Part shown: piece after piece, positions 37,838 through 51,300 of the stretch
Layout: every line of letters starts with the position of its first letter
Numbering within the stretch: the first letter of the stretch is position 1
Assembly (NCBI GenBank): GCA_026936325.1
Contig: JAPTHN010000008.1
Location: 48,463,706 to 48,527,705 of the forward strand
From: Platynereis dumerilii
Taxonomy: Eukaryota > Annelida > Polychaeta > Phyllodocida > Nereididae
Length of the DNA: 64,000 bases
Direction of reading: 5' to 3'
Made by a program: the position numbers and the translations under genes
Notes under the pieces: model-generated
The model's database searches: none
Told to the model about the DNA's origin: nothing
What the model saw: only the letters and a program-made list of their open reading frames with translations

Positions 37838-40800
37838 AGGCACATGAAGCAAATTTTTGACAAGAGGTCATACGAAGAATTATAAGTGAACAACATATTT
37901 TTTGTGATTGTAACTTTGTTTAATATAGCATGGATAAACAATGAACAGATCATGAATAGAAAAAGGGGTTCTGAGGTTATTATGATAGGAGTACGTTACC
38001 GTACTAAGTGGTGGAGCAGTGTAAGTGATTGATTTTGGTAGCATCCTTTTCCATAGAGATATGCAGAAAAGTAGATATAGAATAGAGCAATAATAACATC
38101 ATTATTTACCTATATCATAATATTTTGTTGAGTGAGACTTAATATTTCTTTATATAATATTTATAATGCCTTTTGTTACAATATTGATATGTCTGATTTA
38201 CAAGCAAATAAGTAAGACACCAAATGAGACAAATCATGCTCTTTTTTTCAGTTGGAAAAATCCTTTAATCCAGATGGGAGAAATTTCAAAATGTTACACA
38301 TTCCTCATAAAATGGCTGAATTGGCACTTAATGCATCACACAGGTACTCAAATAAATCCAGCATGGTCCACCATGATGAGCATCAGTATCTTCTTTCTGT
38401 CATACGTAAACCTGTAGTGGTTCCTAATAAGAACCGTTCATGTTTGGCTGCAATACCCTCGACAGGATCATGGATCAACATTGGCTGCCAAAGACACTTT
38501 GCAAATTCATTGTTTTTTTTGCAGGTATACACCTGCTTCAAATTCAACACAAATAGAACAAGAAGAAGAATGTTATGATATCAACAAGGAATACTATTGT
38601 GACTATGGTTGGATATGGGGTCACAGAATGTGTCTGAGGATTGTCTATATCACAGAAAAACTAATAGCCAAACAAGTCTTAGACTCTGCATGTGCAAAAC
38701 ATGATGGATATAGTTACATCATGGGTGCCAGAATGAATTAGGTAAATTTATTAATGGACCTTATTCTGTCCTACCATGGTACTAACTTCGTAGTTTCTCT
38801 TCGGGATGAAAGAACAGTATTGGTGTATACACCAGCAAAAAGTGTTTCTGAGGTAAGCAGATCTCTTTTTCATAGCAGAAGAAGACTGCCAATCAATCTG
38901 GAAATATCCCAAGAGGTTGGCATTGTGTGCATGAAGGAGCCATTACCAATAAAACAATCTTGTGAAGATGGTTTCAAGCCTTGTAATAACAGTGAATGTA
39001 TTCTTGAAACATACTTTTGTGATTCAAAGGCGCAATGCACAGATGCCAGTGATGAGATGAATTGTACCAATCATTGCATAGACCGAAAGTATAAAGATCT
39101 TTACTTCCAATGCCTAGATGGTTCATGTATTCCAATTTCAAGATTGTGTGATCTCATCCCTGACTGTGTCCTAGGAGAAGATGAGCAAGAATGCCCAGAT
39201 CGTTTCATGTACAACAAAGTATGGAGTCCCTTGGTAATAAAACCACAAGAGCAACAATGCATCAAAACTGACTCAAATGCTCTTAATGCAATGCTTCACC
39301 AACTGTGTAATGTCACTTGTACAGACACCATTTACCCCAGTGAATATTTTAATTACACAAATGTTGACTACACTAAATATGTATGTCCCTTTGGTTCATC
39401 CGTGTGCTATCCTAAGACCTATGACTGTGTACATGACAAGGACTTTTATGGTCATGTTTTGCCATGTGAAGAAGCCTGGCAATTTCAAAACTGCGAATTT
39501 GACAATCGGTGTAGCAGCTTGTTCTGCAAAGACAAGTATTTCTGCCAGAATCAAAATTGGTGCATCCCATTCAGGTTGGTTTGCAATGGAATTCCAGAAT
39601 GTCCCCTGGGTGATGATGAATTGAATTGCACGTCATTCATATGCCCCAGAATGCTTCGATGTACCAAAGAGAACATTTGTGTTCACCCTACTGAAGTATG
39701 TGATGGGGTATTGCACTGCCCGTTGTCCGGGGATGATGAAGCAGTATGTAAGAGAAACTGCCCAGACCATTGCACATGTTTGGGAAGAGCTATTTTCTGC
39801 GTAAATCCGATAAGTGTGCAGCACAATGTATCATCAATAGCAGTTTTAAGGCTGAAACCAGAAGCTTCAATTAAATTTATAGAATTGCGAAATGCGTGGT
39901 TTGTTGATATGTCTTATTCCAATTTACTAGATATGGAGAATATTCAGAAACTTCAGGCTCCAAATCTCATTAAACTGAATGTTGGTAACAATCCACTGAA
40001 GAGTTTCTCGTCACATCTTCTGAAGTTACACAACCTGAGGTACCTCTACATGGAAGATACTGAACTGGAAACGGTAACTCAGGATTCCTTCAGTGGTTTC
40101 CCAAGATTGAAACATTTATCATTGAAAAATTCAAATATATATCATCTTGGACTGTGTTCCTTTTGTAAACTACCTTACTTAGAGCACATTGATTTGACAA
40201 ATACAAAACTAACTCATGTGTCAACCACCCTATTTCTTGGCATAAACAAACTGAAAGAATTACACTTCAGCAGCACCAGACTGAGGAGTGTTTCTAAGGA
40301 TTTCCTTCAAATGAAATTATTGAAGTTTTCCACCAGCAATTTACAAATGTGTTGCTTGAAAGGAAGAATGTTGATCAACAAATGTAGCAATTTTACCAAA
40401 CAGGACCTGTGTCCATTTAACTATCCACAAAATACATGGGTTATTCCTGTTTTCCTAGTTATAGTGATTCTCATGAACTTTACCTCAATTCAACATGTGT
40501 ACCATTCAGTGAGGGTTTCATACTTCAATCTAATTTTCTACAATAACACAGTTGGTCTGTTTATTGCCACATTACTGCTTCTTTTGCATTTTGAACAACA
40601 ACACATTTTCAGCTCTGATATTCTGTATTTTGACAACAATCTGACCCTGAAATGCAGATTGATGGCAAAGGGTCTACTTGTGCTTCAAATCTACTGCCGA
40701 TTTCTCTCCACACTTGTTTATTTTGAGACATACAGGACAACTAAGTCCCTTCATGCAAATAAATATTGCAATAAGCAATACATGATATTGCTCGCATCAG

Positions 40801-41261
40801 TAACTTTACTGATAATTGCCATGGTGTGGAAAACTGGCATTGGAGATGAGCCAAGTCCACTGTGCATAGTCAGACTTAAGCTGTTAGAGAAATCGCTTGT
40901 TCTGACTTCACAAGGCTTGGTTTGTTTATTCATGACTTCGCTAAATGTGGCACTAGCCATGCACATGAGAAAGACTCGCAGAGCAAGTGGCAGGAAACAA
41001 ACGCGTATAGACAAGCTTATTTTAGCTCGATTTATGTCGTACAATATTATCATAATTATCTCGTTTGGCTTGGAACTGATTGGAGAAATTGTTAACATCC
41101 ATCACAATTTGATTATTGTGGTAATTTTAATTTTCGGATCAACATTGGCCCCAATGGCTTTTCCTGTCATTTTTGTTTTGTCGACCAGACAATTTAGAGG
41201 CAAAATTAAAAAGGTATATCTCAACTTGATGGAATTAATGCCATGCAAACCATCACCTTGA

Positions 41262-42360
41262 AGTGGTTGGTATGTCTTCAAAACTGCTTTTAAACTACAA
41301 CCCAGTAACAACAAACAACTGTGACTGGAGCATGGTAATATTACTATTGGAACAATCAAATTCATGTTGTACGCATAATAAATTTCAATTTCAAAAAACT
41401 AAACTGTTTATTTTAATTTTGTTCCGTTTAAGAGGAAACTGGGAAATCCTTCTGTCAGAGTAAAATATATCTGCAGAATATCTAGGCCATATTGATTTTC
41501 AAGATGGTTGCCATAGAAAACCTATATAATCATATTTCTGTATTTTTTTAAAGAGTTGATTTCAGCGACTATACAGTGTGTATACCACATTCCAAAGGTC
41601 AAGAAATAAGATGCTCTGAGCATAGATGAGGTTGGATGGCAGCCATATTATATATATTGAGATGGCCACTACATGTGTATATGAAATATTATTCCATGTC
41701 TAGCTACATTTCTTCCCCTGCGGGTCTCGGGAAATACAGGGTCTCAGGTGAAAATATCAGGGAAATACAGGTCCAACCCATGAAATAACCTATAAATATG
41801 TTATATGTGTATATTCAATATCTCTCCAAGTTTCAGGAGCTGGAATAACTGAGTAGCTGGGAAGTTATAATATCAAGTAGTTGCCAAAAGATAAAATTAT
41901 GGCAATTTAAAAATCTGTAAGTGCAGTACTTTTGTGTCAAATTAAATTGTCGTGGCACTGTTATATTTCAGATATCAGTTCACAGAATTCAATGGGTCAA
42001 TTGTACAATGGATATGATAGCAAGAGGTTAGTGCCTCACAGTGAACAATACATTTTTCAACAATACCTTTTTTATAGCAACAGCACATTTCCTGCTATAA
42101 AAATCATGAAAAACATGTATTTGAAATTGTATGCATTAAGAGAAATATATTTCCACTATACTGTAAATTGTGTAAAGTGTTGATCATGACATTGTAAGGT
42201 CAAGGACCCATCCGTTCTCAATCAGTAAATCCCAGTGCCCTGTGTGATGTCTAGGAACCAAGAGATTAGAATGGTCCATCATTAGTCTTACTTTCAATTC
42301 AAAATCTGAAACAAAGGAAAAGGCATAGACTTCAAGTTAATATTTTTTGCTCATAGTAGT
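41262..42360 (+). repeat. Receptor downstream flank, first copy of duplication
   Basis: The stretch from the last receptor helices (about 41038) to 42253 matches 45715-46603, and 42254-42353 matches 58402-58500. AATAAA near 41379 is a possible polyadenylation signal for the receptor. Confidence 0.8.
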
Positions 42361-42950
42361 CTTTTGTCGTATGCACAACCATACAAATTTTCGAAGAAGA
42401 TGCTCTCACTAACTTGCAACGTTCCATACTCCCCAGCACAGTGTCAGAGCTAGCATTTTATCTGGGATAGCCCCTGCAACCACATTGTCACACCTTGCCG
42501 GGATCCCGATGATCTATCATTGGCAATCACCAGTCTAATCTGGCTAAATGGCAGCTTTGTCAGCACTCATATTAGACAACTGTTATAATCCCATAGAGTT
42601 GTTTGATTAATCTGCAAACTTGGGACTTTACAACTTGAAACTTCAAAGGACCCTGCAAAAGGCTTTCAAAATTTAGGAAAACACATGGATTACGTGATGT
42701 ATAGTTATTCTGGCAGCCCACTGGTTAACAAGCTGTGATGTGGAACTTGCATGGGTTTTCCTAGACCCAATTTTCACTCCGACACTGTGTTGAAACTGTG
42801 ATGCTCTGTTTTGGTGGATCCACATTGGCTGGGGAATCTGACCCAGTTTAAAATGAAATCACAGCTTGTACTTATTTTACATATATTACAACAGCAGAAT
42901 AGACAGAAAACTTGAGATTTAATGTAAATATGATGAGGACTGTAACATAC

Positions 42951-45241
42951 CACATCTGCTTCGCACACTGCCCCTGTGGGTTGATAACAGAGCCAGTCAT
43001 TCCAACCTGCAAGAGGAGTTAACAGTGTTGTCACAGAACCACAATGTTCAACACTCCGACTAGGTTCATTGGGCAACCAGTTTTGGTACACCAGTGAGGA
43101 ATTGTCCAAAATCCACTTATAGCTGCTGATGGCATTGTTTCCAACATAATCTCTGAAGCCGATAAATAACCATGTATGTCCAGTTATACTTTGACCTGCA
43201 TAAAAAATACAAGAAAAAAATACAAGATAACAAAAATACGTAGAAACGTCTGACTTCAATTGGACCCAGAACAGGAGAATCATCAGCATATAATATTAAA
43301 TTAAAATATCTTGCATCATCAGTATCATGTCGTTTGCTTAAATTATGGCAAACAGAAATGCAGAAAGGATGCTTCCTTGTTGGGCACCAACAGTGTTCAC
43401 TTGGATGAGTTCAAACTAAATCTTCTGTATTACTGGCCACATCAATCAAGTGATGCACTAAATAAAGAACTTCATTTGATAGCACAAAGAAGCAGGTTAA
43501 GCACGTGGGGATCATGCAACTTTCTGGGTGAGCACCCACTGCAGTAATTGTACCAATGTATATTTTAACCAAAGAAACTATTTTCATATAATCAGCTGAT
43601 AATGGAGGGCATCTGGGGAGCACAGGTCGAACATGGGTTTGACACTTGCCCCCTGTGCTCGCCCATAGCAATGCCACAGAAGGAATTTAATTATTTAATG
43701 TAAGATGAGTTGAATCTTAACCACTCTACTCTCAAAATTCTGGAAAAGTTTTGATTTCAGCCTACCTTGCAGAAAATTTTGGAAATGTTTTTGTTCATCA
43801 CTGGTGTCCAGCTTGGCCAGATAACTACCCTTTGCAATGCAAGCAGCTGATTTGGCATCAAAAGTGTCTTTTCGGAGATCCAGCCAGTAGCAGTATTTTC
43901 CAACCAGTGTGAATCCCAATGGACATGATGCTATCGTGATAAAAAAAAGGATTATTTTAATGCTGCAGAAATGCGATTCAAGGTATAACAATTTATATTA
44001 ACTTTTTTCTTATGAAACATGTTCAGTAAATATTTGATGAGCACCTTTATAATTAATTTTATGGTGTTAAAACAAAAGTTGCCAGGGTCAACTAAGGAGT
44101 GCCGGTTTTACAGATGGCCAATTTGAGCAATTTTCCAGAGTCGGGAGGTATAGGGGGGCCTGGAAAAACCAAAGATTGAGATGTCGCCCAGAACATTGTG
44201 GCACTCACGTCATTGCCACCTTTGAGATAAAATCATTGTCATATGACGATGCAAATACTATAAGTGGACAATCAACTTAATGGCGATCATGGTCCACATC
44301 ATAAAAAATCTGCCACTGCATTGACAACAGATTTATAGCTATAGCCACCCATGCAAGGAGCCTAATAACAGATAATCGTGGGCTCCTAAATAACATTTTC
44401 TAACAGTGCCTGGCCCCTGTCCAGCATTACATTGTAAGCATAGTGAAATTTCATTTGTGATATTTGAAAAATGCCAAACATACAGGCTGCAAGGCCAATA
44501 CAATGAATAATTGAAGGCTTCAACATATATGCTGCAAAATTGTCATAGTGCGCCGCCACAGCACAGTAGGTATGGGGCATGCAGGGTGAAGTATACATAT
44601 TGCAAGCCTTTAACGGGGGTCCCATAAAATGGAATATTGTGGGCCCCACATAAAATATATGGCTGGAGGCCCAAAGCATGTGAATGCCACATGCATTGTC
44701 TAAAGTTTCACATGATTAATAGTCATAGTACCAAGGATGTATTTCCCAGAAAAGTTTTAGTGGATGCTTGTTTAGACTCTGTATCCAAGATGAAATATGC
44801 CAAACTGTTCAGGTTTAAGTTTCATGAAAACCCAAAATAAGCATTTTGAGAGATTTTTGACACAGGTACAGAAAAGCTAGAGTTTCCATATTACAAATTA
44901 CATTTACCAAATGAGTAAATTTCTCCTCCACTGAGAGATCCAATGTCAACCAGGCCACTTCCGACTGGATCAGAGAAACAAGGGTGAGCAGCTGTCTTGT
45001 TTATCTTGTAGATACAGATGACGCCATCTTGATTCAGGAGGTTAATCAATTTCTGTAGTGACGATATATTTCTAGGATATGTTGAACATGTTGCCATTAT
45101 CATACTGCTCTTGCGCAAAGTCCTTATATGGTTTTCCGCATGACAAACAACAACACAAGAGATGACCAAGTACACAGAGGAAGCAAATCCACAAATCCTC
45201 CTGCCAAGTGTGTACATTCTCCCAAGTGTATACTGTCTCAT
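42951..45241 (-). CDS. C-type lectin-like gene A (three exons)
   Basis: Exon 1 (45241-44908) encodes a signal peptide (VYLVISCVVVCHA) and the shared module (IRTLRK, LINLLNQDGVICIYKINK, GLVDIGSLSGGEIYSFG), phase 1 donor. Exon 2 (43930-43766, 55 codons) encodes CPLGFTLVGKYCYWLDL and the ACIAKGSYLAKLDTSDE helix. Exon 3 (43195-42951) encodes WLFIGFRD, SSYKW, NEPS and WND, then CEAD, with a phase 0 GTATGT donor. NEPS/WND sit where C-type lectins bind calcium and sugar; EPS departs from the usual EPN/QPD, so specificity is open. A fourth, terminal exon is implied but not found. The gene is a close paralogue of gene B and lies between the receptor gene and the receptor fragment at 45715. Probably a secreted lectin. 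Confidence 0.85.
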
Positions 45242-45714
45242 GAAGTTATTTCTCCCAAGTTGCTTTTGGAATTATATCAATTGCCACTCATTTTCATAAT
45301 GTTGTTTAAATAGTCAGAAATGTGATCGATTTTCAAGCACTTAAGACATAACGACAGAATAATTTTCTAATGGACTTCAATTATGCCACGTTGGCGGAGA
45401 CTAGTTTTTAATTGTTCACAAGAATTGATTGGTACCGTATTATGAATTTGGAAGCTTCTGTATCTGCTGGATTATCAATAGTACTGTAACGGTGATGAGT
45501 GATGACCTTCATTAACATAGTCGCTTGGAGCAGCTGAGCTCGCTTTATCAGAAAACTGGGGGAGCTCTTCCCTGCCACAGGTTCCCCAATGATCAATGGT
45601 GAAAATACAATTTTCTGTTCACTTTTTCAGTCCTCTAGGTACTAAGAGCCAAAATTATACTCAGGTGACGGTGATTTTTCCATTTTAAAAATTTGAAAAG
45701 GCGACACTGCTCAA

Positions 45715-46603
45715 ATTATGTTGTACAATATCATGATTATCTCCTTTGGCTTGAAATTGCTTGAAGAGCAACTAGATGGAAAAATGCCATGCCAACAATC
45801 ACCTTGAATTGATTGGTAAAAACCTCCTAGTAACAACAAACAAAGCTCTGTAACTGAGACATGGTAATATTTCTTTTGGAAATCAATAAAATGCATGCTA
45901 CACACATCATAAATATTGTTACAACATGTATCAACTAAACCTTTTATTATGATTGGGTTACTTTATGCAGGAAAACTTATTGAGATGACTATTCATTTCC
46001 GGATACAGCTAGGTGAAACTTAGCACACATTTAAAATAGACCTAGAGAATAAATACAGTAGGCTTTAGATTTACTTCTTCCATTTGAGGGTCGGTTTCTG
46101 TGGACATACCCTCTATTTTTAGGGTCAAGAAATCAGATTCCCTGAGCACAGATGAGATTGGATGGCAGCCATATTGCATTTGCCAAGATGACCATCATGG
46201 ACAATTGGACATGTAATTATTCAATGTCCATCCAGGAGCAGGAGCAGCTGAGTAGCTAGAGGGTTTACTTTAGTGATTAGGTCTATATTACCAACTTTAG
46301 TGCAACAGAATTGGATTGGTCAATTCTACAAGAGATATGATAGCAATTCTTAGACATATTTACATTAGCAAAAGTATCTTCAAAGAAGGATTATATCCAA
46401 TGCATATTTTTTCAGATACAGGACTTTTGCTGCTTTCAAAATAAGAATAATAATAAAAATATGAGCTTGAGATTGTATGTATTAAGAGAACTATATTTCC
46501 AGTATGCTACAAATTGTCACAATTGTTGACCATGACATGGTGAGATCAAGGACCCATCCGTCTGCAATCAATAATCCAAGTACCTTGTTTGAAATCTAGG
46601 GTT
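45715..46603 (+). pseudogene. Receptor 3'-end duplicate
   Basis: LYNIMIISFGLKL followed by MPCQQSP and a stop copies the receptor's helix 6 start and its C-terminal end (41038-41261), with helix 7 deleted between them. The match continues through the 3' flank: AACAACAAACAA, ATGGTAATATT, GGATGGCAGCCATATT, GGACCCATCCGT. No upstream receptor exons are present, so this is a non-functional remnant of a tandem duplication. It is cut at 46603 by the CACTA element. Confidence 0.85.
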
Positions 46604-46870
46604 CACTCTACGAAATTCCCGTGAAATTTTACAGTTAAAATAAATGGCAACTTTGTTCAAGGTCAAAGAACTGTAAAATGACTCATCAATCTGAACAGGA
46701 CTATGAACTGTAGAATTAAAAACGGTATATTGATCCTTTTTTTACAGTTTCGCAAATGTATTATTACGGTAAAATGTACAAATATAAAACAGTTTTTTTC
46801 TATGTGTACTCTACAGTTATATCAACCGTTGCATGCAGAAAATAGAGTATGCTGGGAACTGCAGAATCCA
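46604..46870. repeat. Left terminal and subterminal repeats of the CACTA element
   Basis: Inverted terminal repeat followed by repeated TTTACAGT, ACTGTAAAA and TACAGTTA words, probable transposase-binding sites. The mirror set is at about 58170-58401. Confidence 0.7.
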
Positions 46871-47575
46871 CCGTAAAAATACAGGTCAATCTGTTAATTT
46901 TGGGTTTTAAATGGGCGAGAAACTACGTACTGAGAATGTGATTTTACTGAGACCTAATCGTTTTTATGCACTATGCTTGTAAAATTGCCCCTTAAATGAT
47001 GGAATTGACCATAAAATAAAGAAAGATAACCAAATAAGAGTTAAGAGGTTTATTATCAGTAACGGCTTGATTTACAACAAAATAGTAAAGTTCATGTTTC
47101 GGTTAGCGCTAGCAGCAATGTTCGGTGTATACTATGTGCTAAACATGGCATAAATCAATTATCAATTTCAGCTCAGTAACTAGAATGCGCAAATAAAATC
47201 TGCAAATCTAGGCGCTGATTTTTAACTTGACAATTTAAGATGAACCTCTGTCTGCCATTGTAGATACTCCATTGTGAATCAGCCATCCAGCTGGTCAGAG
47301 ATCCTATCATGTATAGTTATGAAATCCAATGAGTGACCAAAAGCTGTTTTCATCTTATTTACATTTTGCTGCAGCCCGTTCTAATATGCTAACATGTTCC
47401 GCTTGAGTGCACACAGTCTAGACACTGCATAAACCTAGGACAGTGTCCTGATTTTATGTGACCAGAAATAGTTGTTTCTGCCAATTTACAGCAAATAGGA
47501 CAGCTATTTACAACCACAATCCATAGATCTGTTACTGATCCATCATCAATAGCAATTACAGCATCCAAGCTATAG

Positions 47576-47954
47576 TTTGTCACGTCAAGCAGAGGACAGA
47601 CGTTTGGCCGGATATCTCAGCAACCAAAGGTCCTACAGGAGAAATACACTTACCTATGTGTAGCTTAGCTCGTTTGTAATATGAATATCCCATTTTCACA
47701 ACGTTTCTGTGCCACTTTTGTCCGATATTTGGCAATTTGTTAATATTGCAGTCCAATTTCGCAAAATGTTGACATTTGTAATGCTGCCAATCTGACGAAC
47801 AATGAGCTGTGACGTCACAAAAGTGTACAGCAGTGCCACTTTAGACTTAGTTCTAGTCAAATTACTATTCCCAGAACCTCCTATCTCATTGTGTTGATTT
47901 TTATGGACTGTGCAAAAAAGGCTAAATTTCTGTCCCAATGCTTGACGTGACAAA
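47576..47954. mobile_element. MITE with TTTGTCACGTCAAGC ends
   Basis: TTTGTCACGTCAAGCAG on the left is matched by TGCTTGACGTGACAAA on the right. The body matches 16133-16510. Flanks CTATAG and CTTTAG may be a 6-bp target duplication. Nested in the CACTA element. Confidence 0.75.
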
Positions 47955-48392
47955 CTTTAGAACGGTTGACGAGTTTACGAAGTTAGAAGGTAAATGCATG
48001 AAACCATTGTATTTCATGTTCACCACAAACAGGAAGTTGAAAAACACGCAGGAAATAGCAGGTTGTACAAGCATGATCTAGGCGCAGGCGCCTAGATAAT
48101 AATTGACTTAATTGTAAACAGAATACAAAAGTTCTTATATAACAGAATAGTAATTTTAAAAGTTCATGTGTTCATGATTTTAATTTTCGTCCATGTTCCA
48201 TCGTGGGTCGAATTCCTTCATCTTTGTAATAAATTTTGCTATACGCGACATGGCACTCGACTTTGGCTTTCTCCCTTTGGTCCCTCTAGGGGGATTTATG
48301 CCAACGAATATTCTGAAAACAAATGCAAAACGAAGGAAGATATTGATCATGAATATCATTGAATGATATTAATTTATTGAAATGTACACAAT

Positions 48393-51300
48393 TTACCAAG
48401 ATGGTATCTTATTTTGACAAACATTTCTTTTTATTGTAAATTTTACATTTGGTGATTGGTAAGTGCATAGTCCGTACCTTTGTATGAACTCCAGGGTGAC
48501 TGAGCCCTCATCTGGGTATGCCATGTTCAGCACATAGTATACAGCGAACATTGCTGCTGGCGCCAACCGAAAGGAAACGTTGTGAAGCACGACACAACTT
48601 TCCACGATTAGACGGCAATTATTGTTGTCAAAGGGATGTTCACCTACAAGAATAAAATAAAATATATAATCCTGTAAAAAACAAATATGGAAATTGCTGT
48701 GCTTGCTAAGATGGATGGATACATTGTGCTGTATTACCTATGTTTCTGCCCATTTGGGCTAATTATCAGGACCGCCAAGAAATTTATCATTTATATGAAT
48801 GAGACAAAATGCTCTTGTAGCGAATATAACCCAGTCGGGAACCTAACCATCCATTCGAAGGTCTCATGAAAGGATACACCCCCCCGCTCCCTTTTCTTAT
48901 TCCCGCAATATCAGTTACTCCCGCATTTAACCCTTTCCCCACTAACCCCTCTTGCTGCCCGCTAGCCCCACTTGTCCCCGCTTACCCCCATTTGCCCCAA
49001 CATACCCCCTTTTCCCCACTTCCCCCCCACTTGCCACCCACTAGCCCCTGTTTGCCCCTGCTTACCCCAACTTACCTCGCACTAGCCCCCGCTTACCCCG
49101 ACTTCTCCCCGCTTACCCCTACTTGCCTACTTGCCTTCCGCTAGACCCCACTTGCCCAAACTTACCCCCTCTTGCCCCCCACTTTCCCCCACTTACCCTT
49201 TCTGGTCCTCCGCTTCCTCCCACTTGCCCCGCATAACCTCCTCCTATCCCCCAATTCCCCAACTTCCCCCCGAATTACTCCTAATAATATTTTCTTATAT
49301 TAATGTTACCCCATAGGGTAGGGGGTGTATCCTGTCATGAGGCCTGCAGGAAGCTCAGTGTGCTGAGCTGCACCTTACTTAAACACAGACCTCAGTGAAA
49401 CTGGCCGAGCATGACATGCTCAGTTATTTCTGTGTTATACTTTAGATTTTACTGTACAAAAGTAATTTGAAATTTGACATCGTCTGCTGCTTTTCTCTAA
49501 CTGGATTTTAGTTTTTAAGAGACCTCTTAAGCTGTCATGGCATTACTAAATTGATTTATAAAAACTCAGATCCAGCTGAAGAGAAGCCTGAGACGATGTC
49601 ATATTTTAAACACTCAACGAGAGCTGATGGGAGACCTAACACAAATTTTCTGTGTTAAGTTAGTTTAGTAAGGTCTCCATCAGCTCTCGTTGAGTTATGA
49701 ATGTTTTTAACCATATTGTCATTAACATTTGGCTACTTACCAGTGAACCTAATGTGCGGATGAGGGGGGTCAGCAGGGGGATTCATCAGATCTGCAGAGG
49801 GCTGCAAAAGTAATTTGATCCAGTTGAAACATAATAAGAATTAGAATGAGGCACATTATATAGGATTTTATGGTTGATATGAAGGTTTACAGAAGACTCA
49901 AAGTATCAGAACACAGTTGATGTTGAAGAATTATAATAGTGAATAAACTGGCAAACTTAAACTGAAAACAACTAATAGGGGAGAGCAGGGCACAGTGAGA
50001 AGGCAGGTACAGTGAGACAAAGCCTGTGGTGTCTAATTGGTACTTTTTGCAGAACAACCCTCTTCTGCACAGTACAAGAAGCCAGCAAGTGACAGACTGT
50101 CCCATATCCTAAATGCTTGCAGAGCATATGTTGAGTGGAAATCCTAAATTATGATTTTGGCCAGTAAAAGTAAATAATTTAGCCAAATGTAGTTTTATTA
50201 CTTTTCCCAGGAAAAATCTGATAATGCAAATCGATAGCCAGGGATTAGAGAAGATGTCTTGACCTTTACAATGGACCTTGCTTACATTCACACCCTAATA
50301 TTTACATTTATTTGACACTTTTTTCCAAAAAAACAAAAAAGTATTCCATATTTATGTTACAGGTGCGGTAGGTTAAATAAGTTGTACATGTGTCCTGTGC
50401 TATGACTTATCCAAAAAAGGACCTAAAAAAGTCAGCTGGCCAGCTGCTTACATTAAAGTATATTAGCTTTTGAAGCAAAAATTGATAGAAAAATTTAGCG
50501 TATCCACTATCCAGACAGTCGACAGTTATGGTAGCAGATGCCCTGTCTCACTGTGCCTGCCCACGGGGCACAGTGAGTTACTTGACGAGCATGGATGGAA
50601 CTTAAAAAGTTTTTCCAAACCTATAAAAGTTAGGAACCTGAAACTACTTGATAATATACCCATCTTCATTATCTATAAAATGGGCCAGAAATTATTTTAC
50701 TGGCAACTGCCAAAACTTTGGAACACTTGAAACAAAAAAATGTCTCACTGTGCCTCGCTCTCCACTATTCTAGCCACAAAAGGGGACCATTAACTTAATA
50801 TGTAATCTTACAAGAACAACATAACACCCAGCAAGTTTGTGGTCCAACATGCTTTTCATTGTCCAGTCAAAGTGCGAAATTGGCATCTAGGTAAGACCAC
50901 AAAAATGCTAATCAGCCTAATGAAAACAAAGGATTAAGAAACAACCACTTGTGACAAAGTGAATATGGTCAATGATATGTCAATAACCCAGAGCTTAAGC
51001 ATAAAAATAAAGTTGTATCTTGTTAGATTATATGATTAGTCCTTATGATATAGCTCTTACAAAATGGAAGATCTTACTGCATAAAAAGTTATTGTTCATC
51101 TTGTAAAGCAAAAGTTACCATTTCGTGCACAAAGAGATTTTTTCTGAAAGCAGCGAAGGCAGAAGGAGTACCACTCCGATTGTCGTGGCATTTCAAAGTT
51201 CAGCCTTGAAGCAGTACTTTGCAGTTCTTCCCCTTTTTGCTTGGCTTGGGCAGTGCCCTTGGAAATTGTGTACTTCATAATATCACTAGCCTTAGATGCA

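Larger units (their letters stand above)
31736..41261 (+). pseudogene. GRL101-type receptor with CUB-like, lectin, LDLa, LRR and 7TM regions; three frame problems
   Basis: Exon 1 (31736-34408) begins with a hydrophobic signal peptide after ATG 31736, continues through Cys-poor CUB-like beta domains (for example around WKLQVPKDLCINVTI) and starts a C-type lectin domain (GNCLSI, WLDASEVCLERGGHL). Donor GTGTGT at 34409 and acceptor TTTTCAG at 38251 join in phase 0. Exon 2 (38252-41261) finishes that lectin domain (WINIGCQRHF), starts a second (CDYGWIWG, LDSACAKHDG), then gives four LDLa repeats (38961-39755) with a Cys-rich insert, an LRR N-cap, about five LRRs (39850-40370) and seven helices (40431-41220). 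The DRY position reads ETYR. Breaks: in-frame TAA at 32792, a one-base shift at the T8 run ending at 38520, and an in-frame TAG at 38739. The last 835 codons are open. It is either a decaying gene or an allele with assembly errors. Known relatives are cell-surface receptors; ligand unknown. Confidence 0.8.

Noticed and set aside
48866-49316. Proline-rich frame
   Set aside because: Translation of the C-rich minisatellite in the MITE at 48863.
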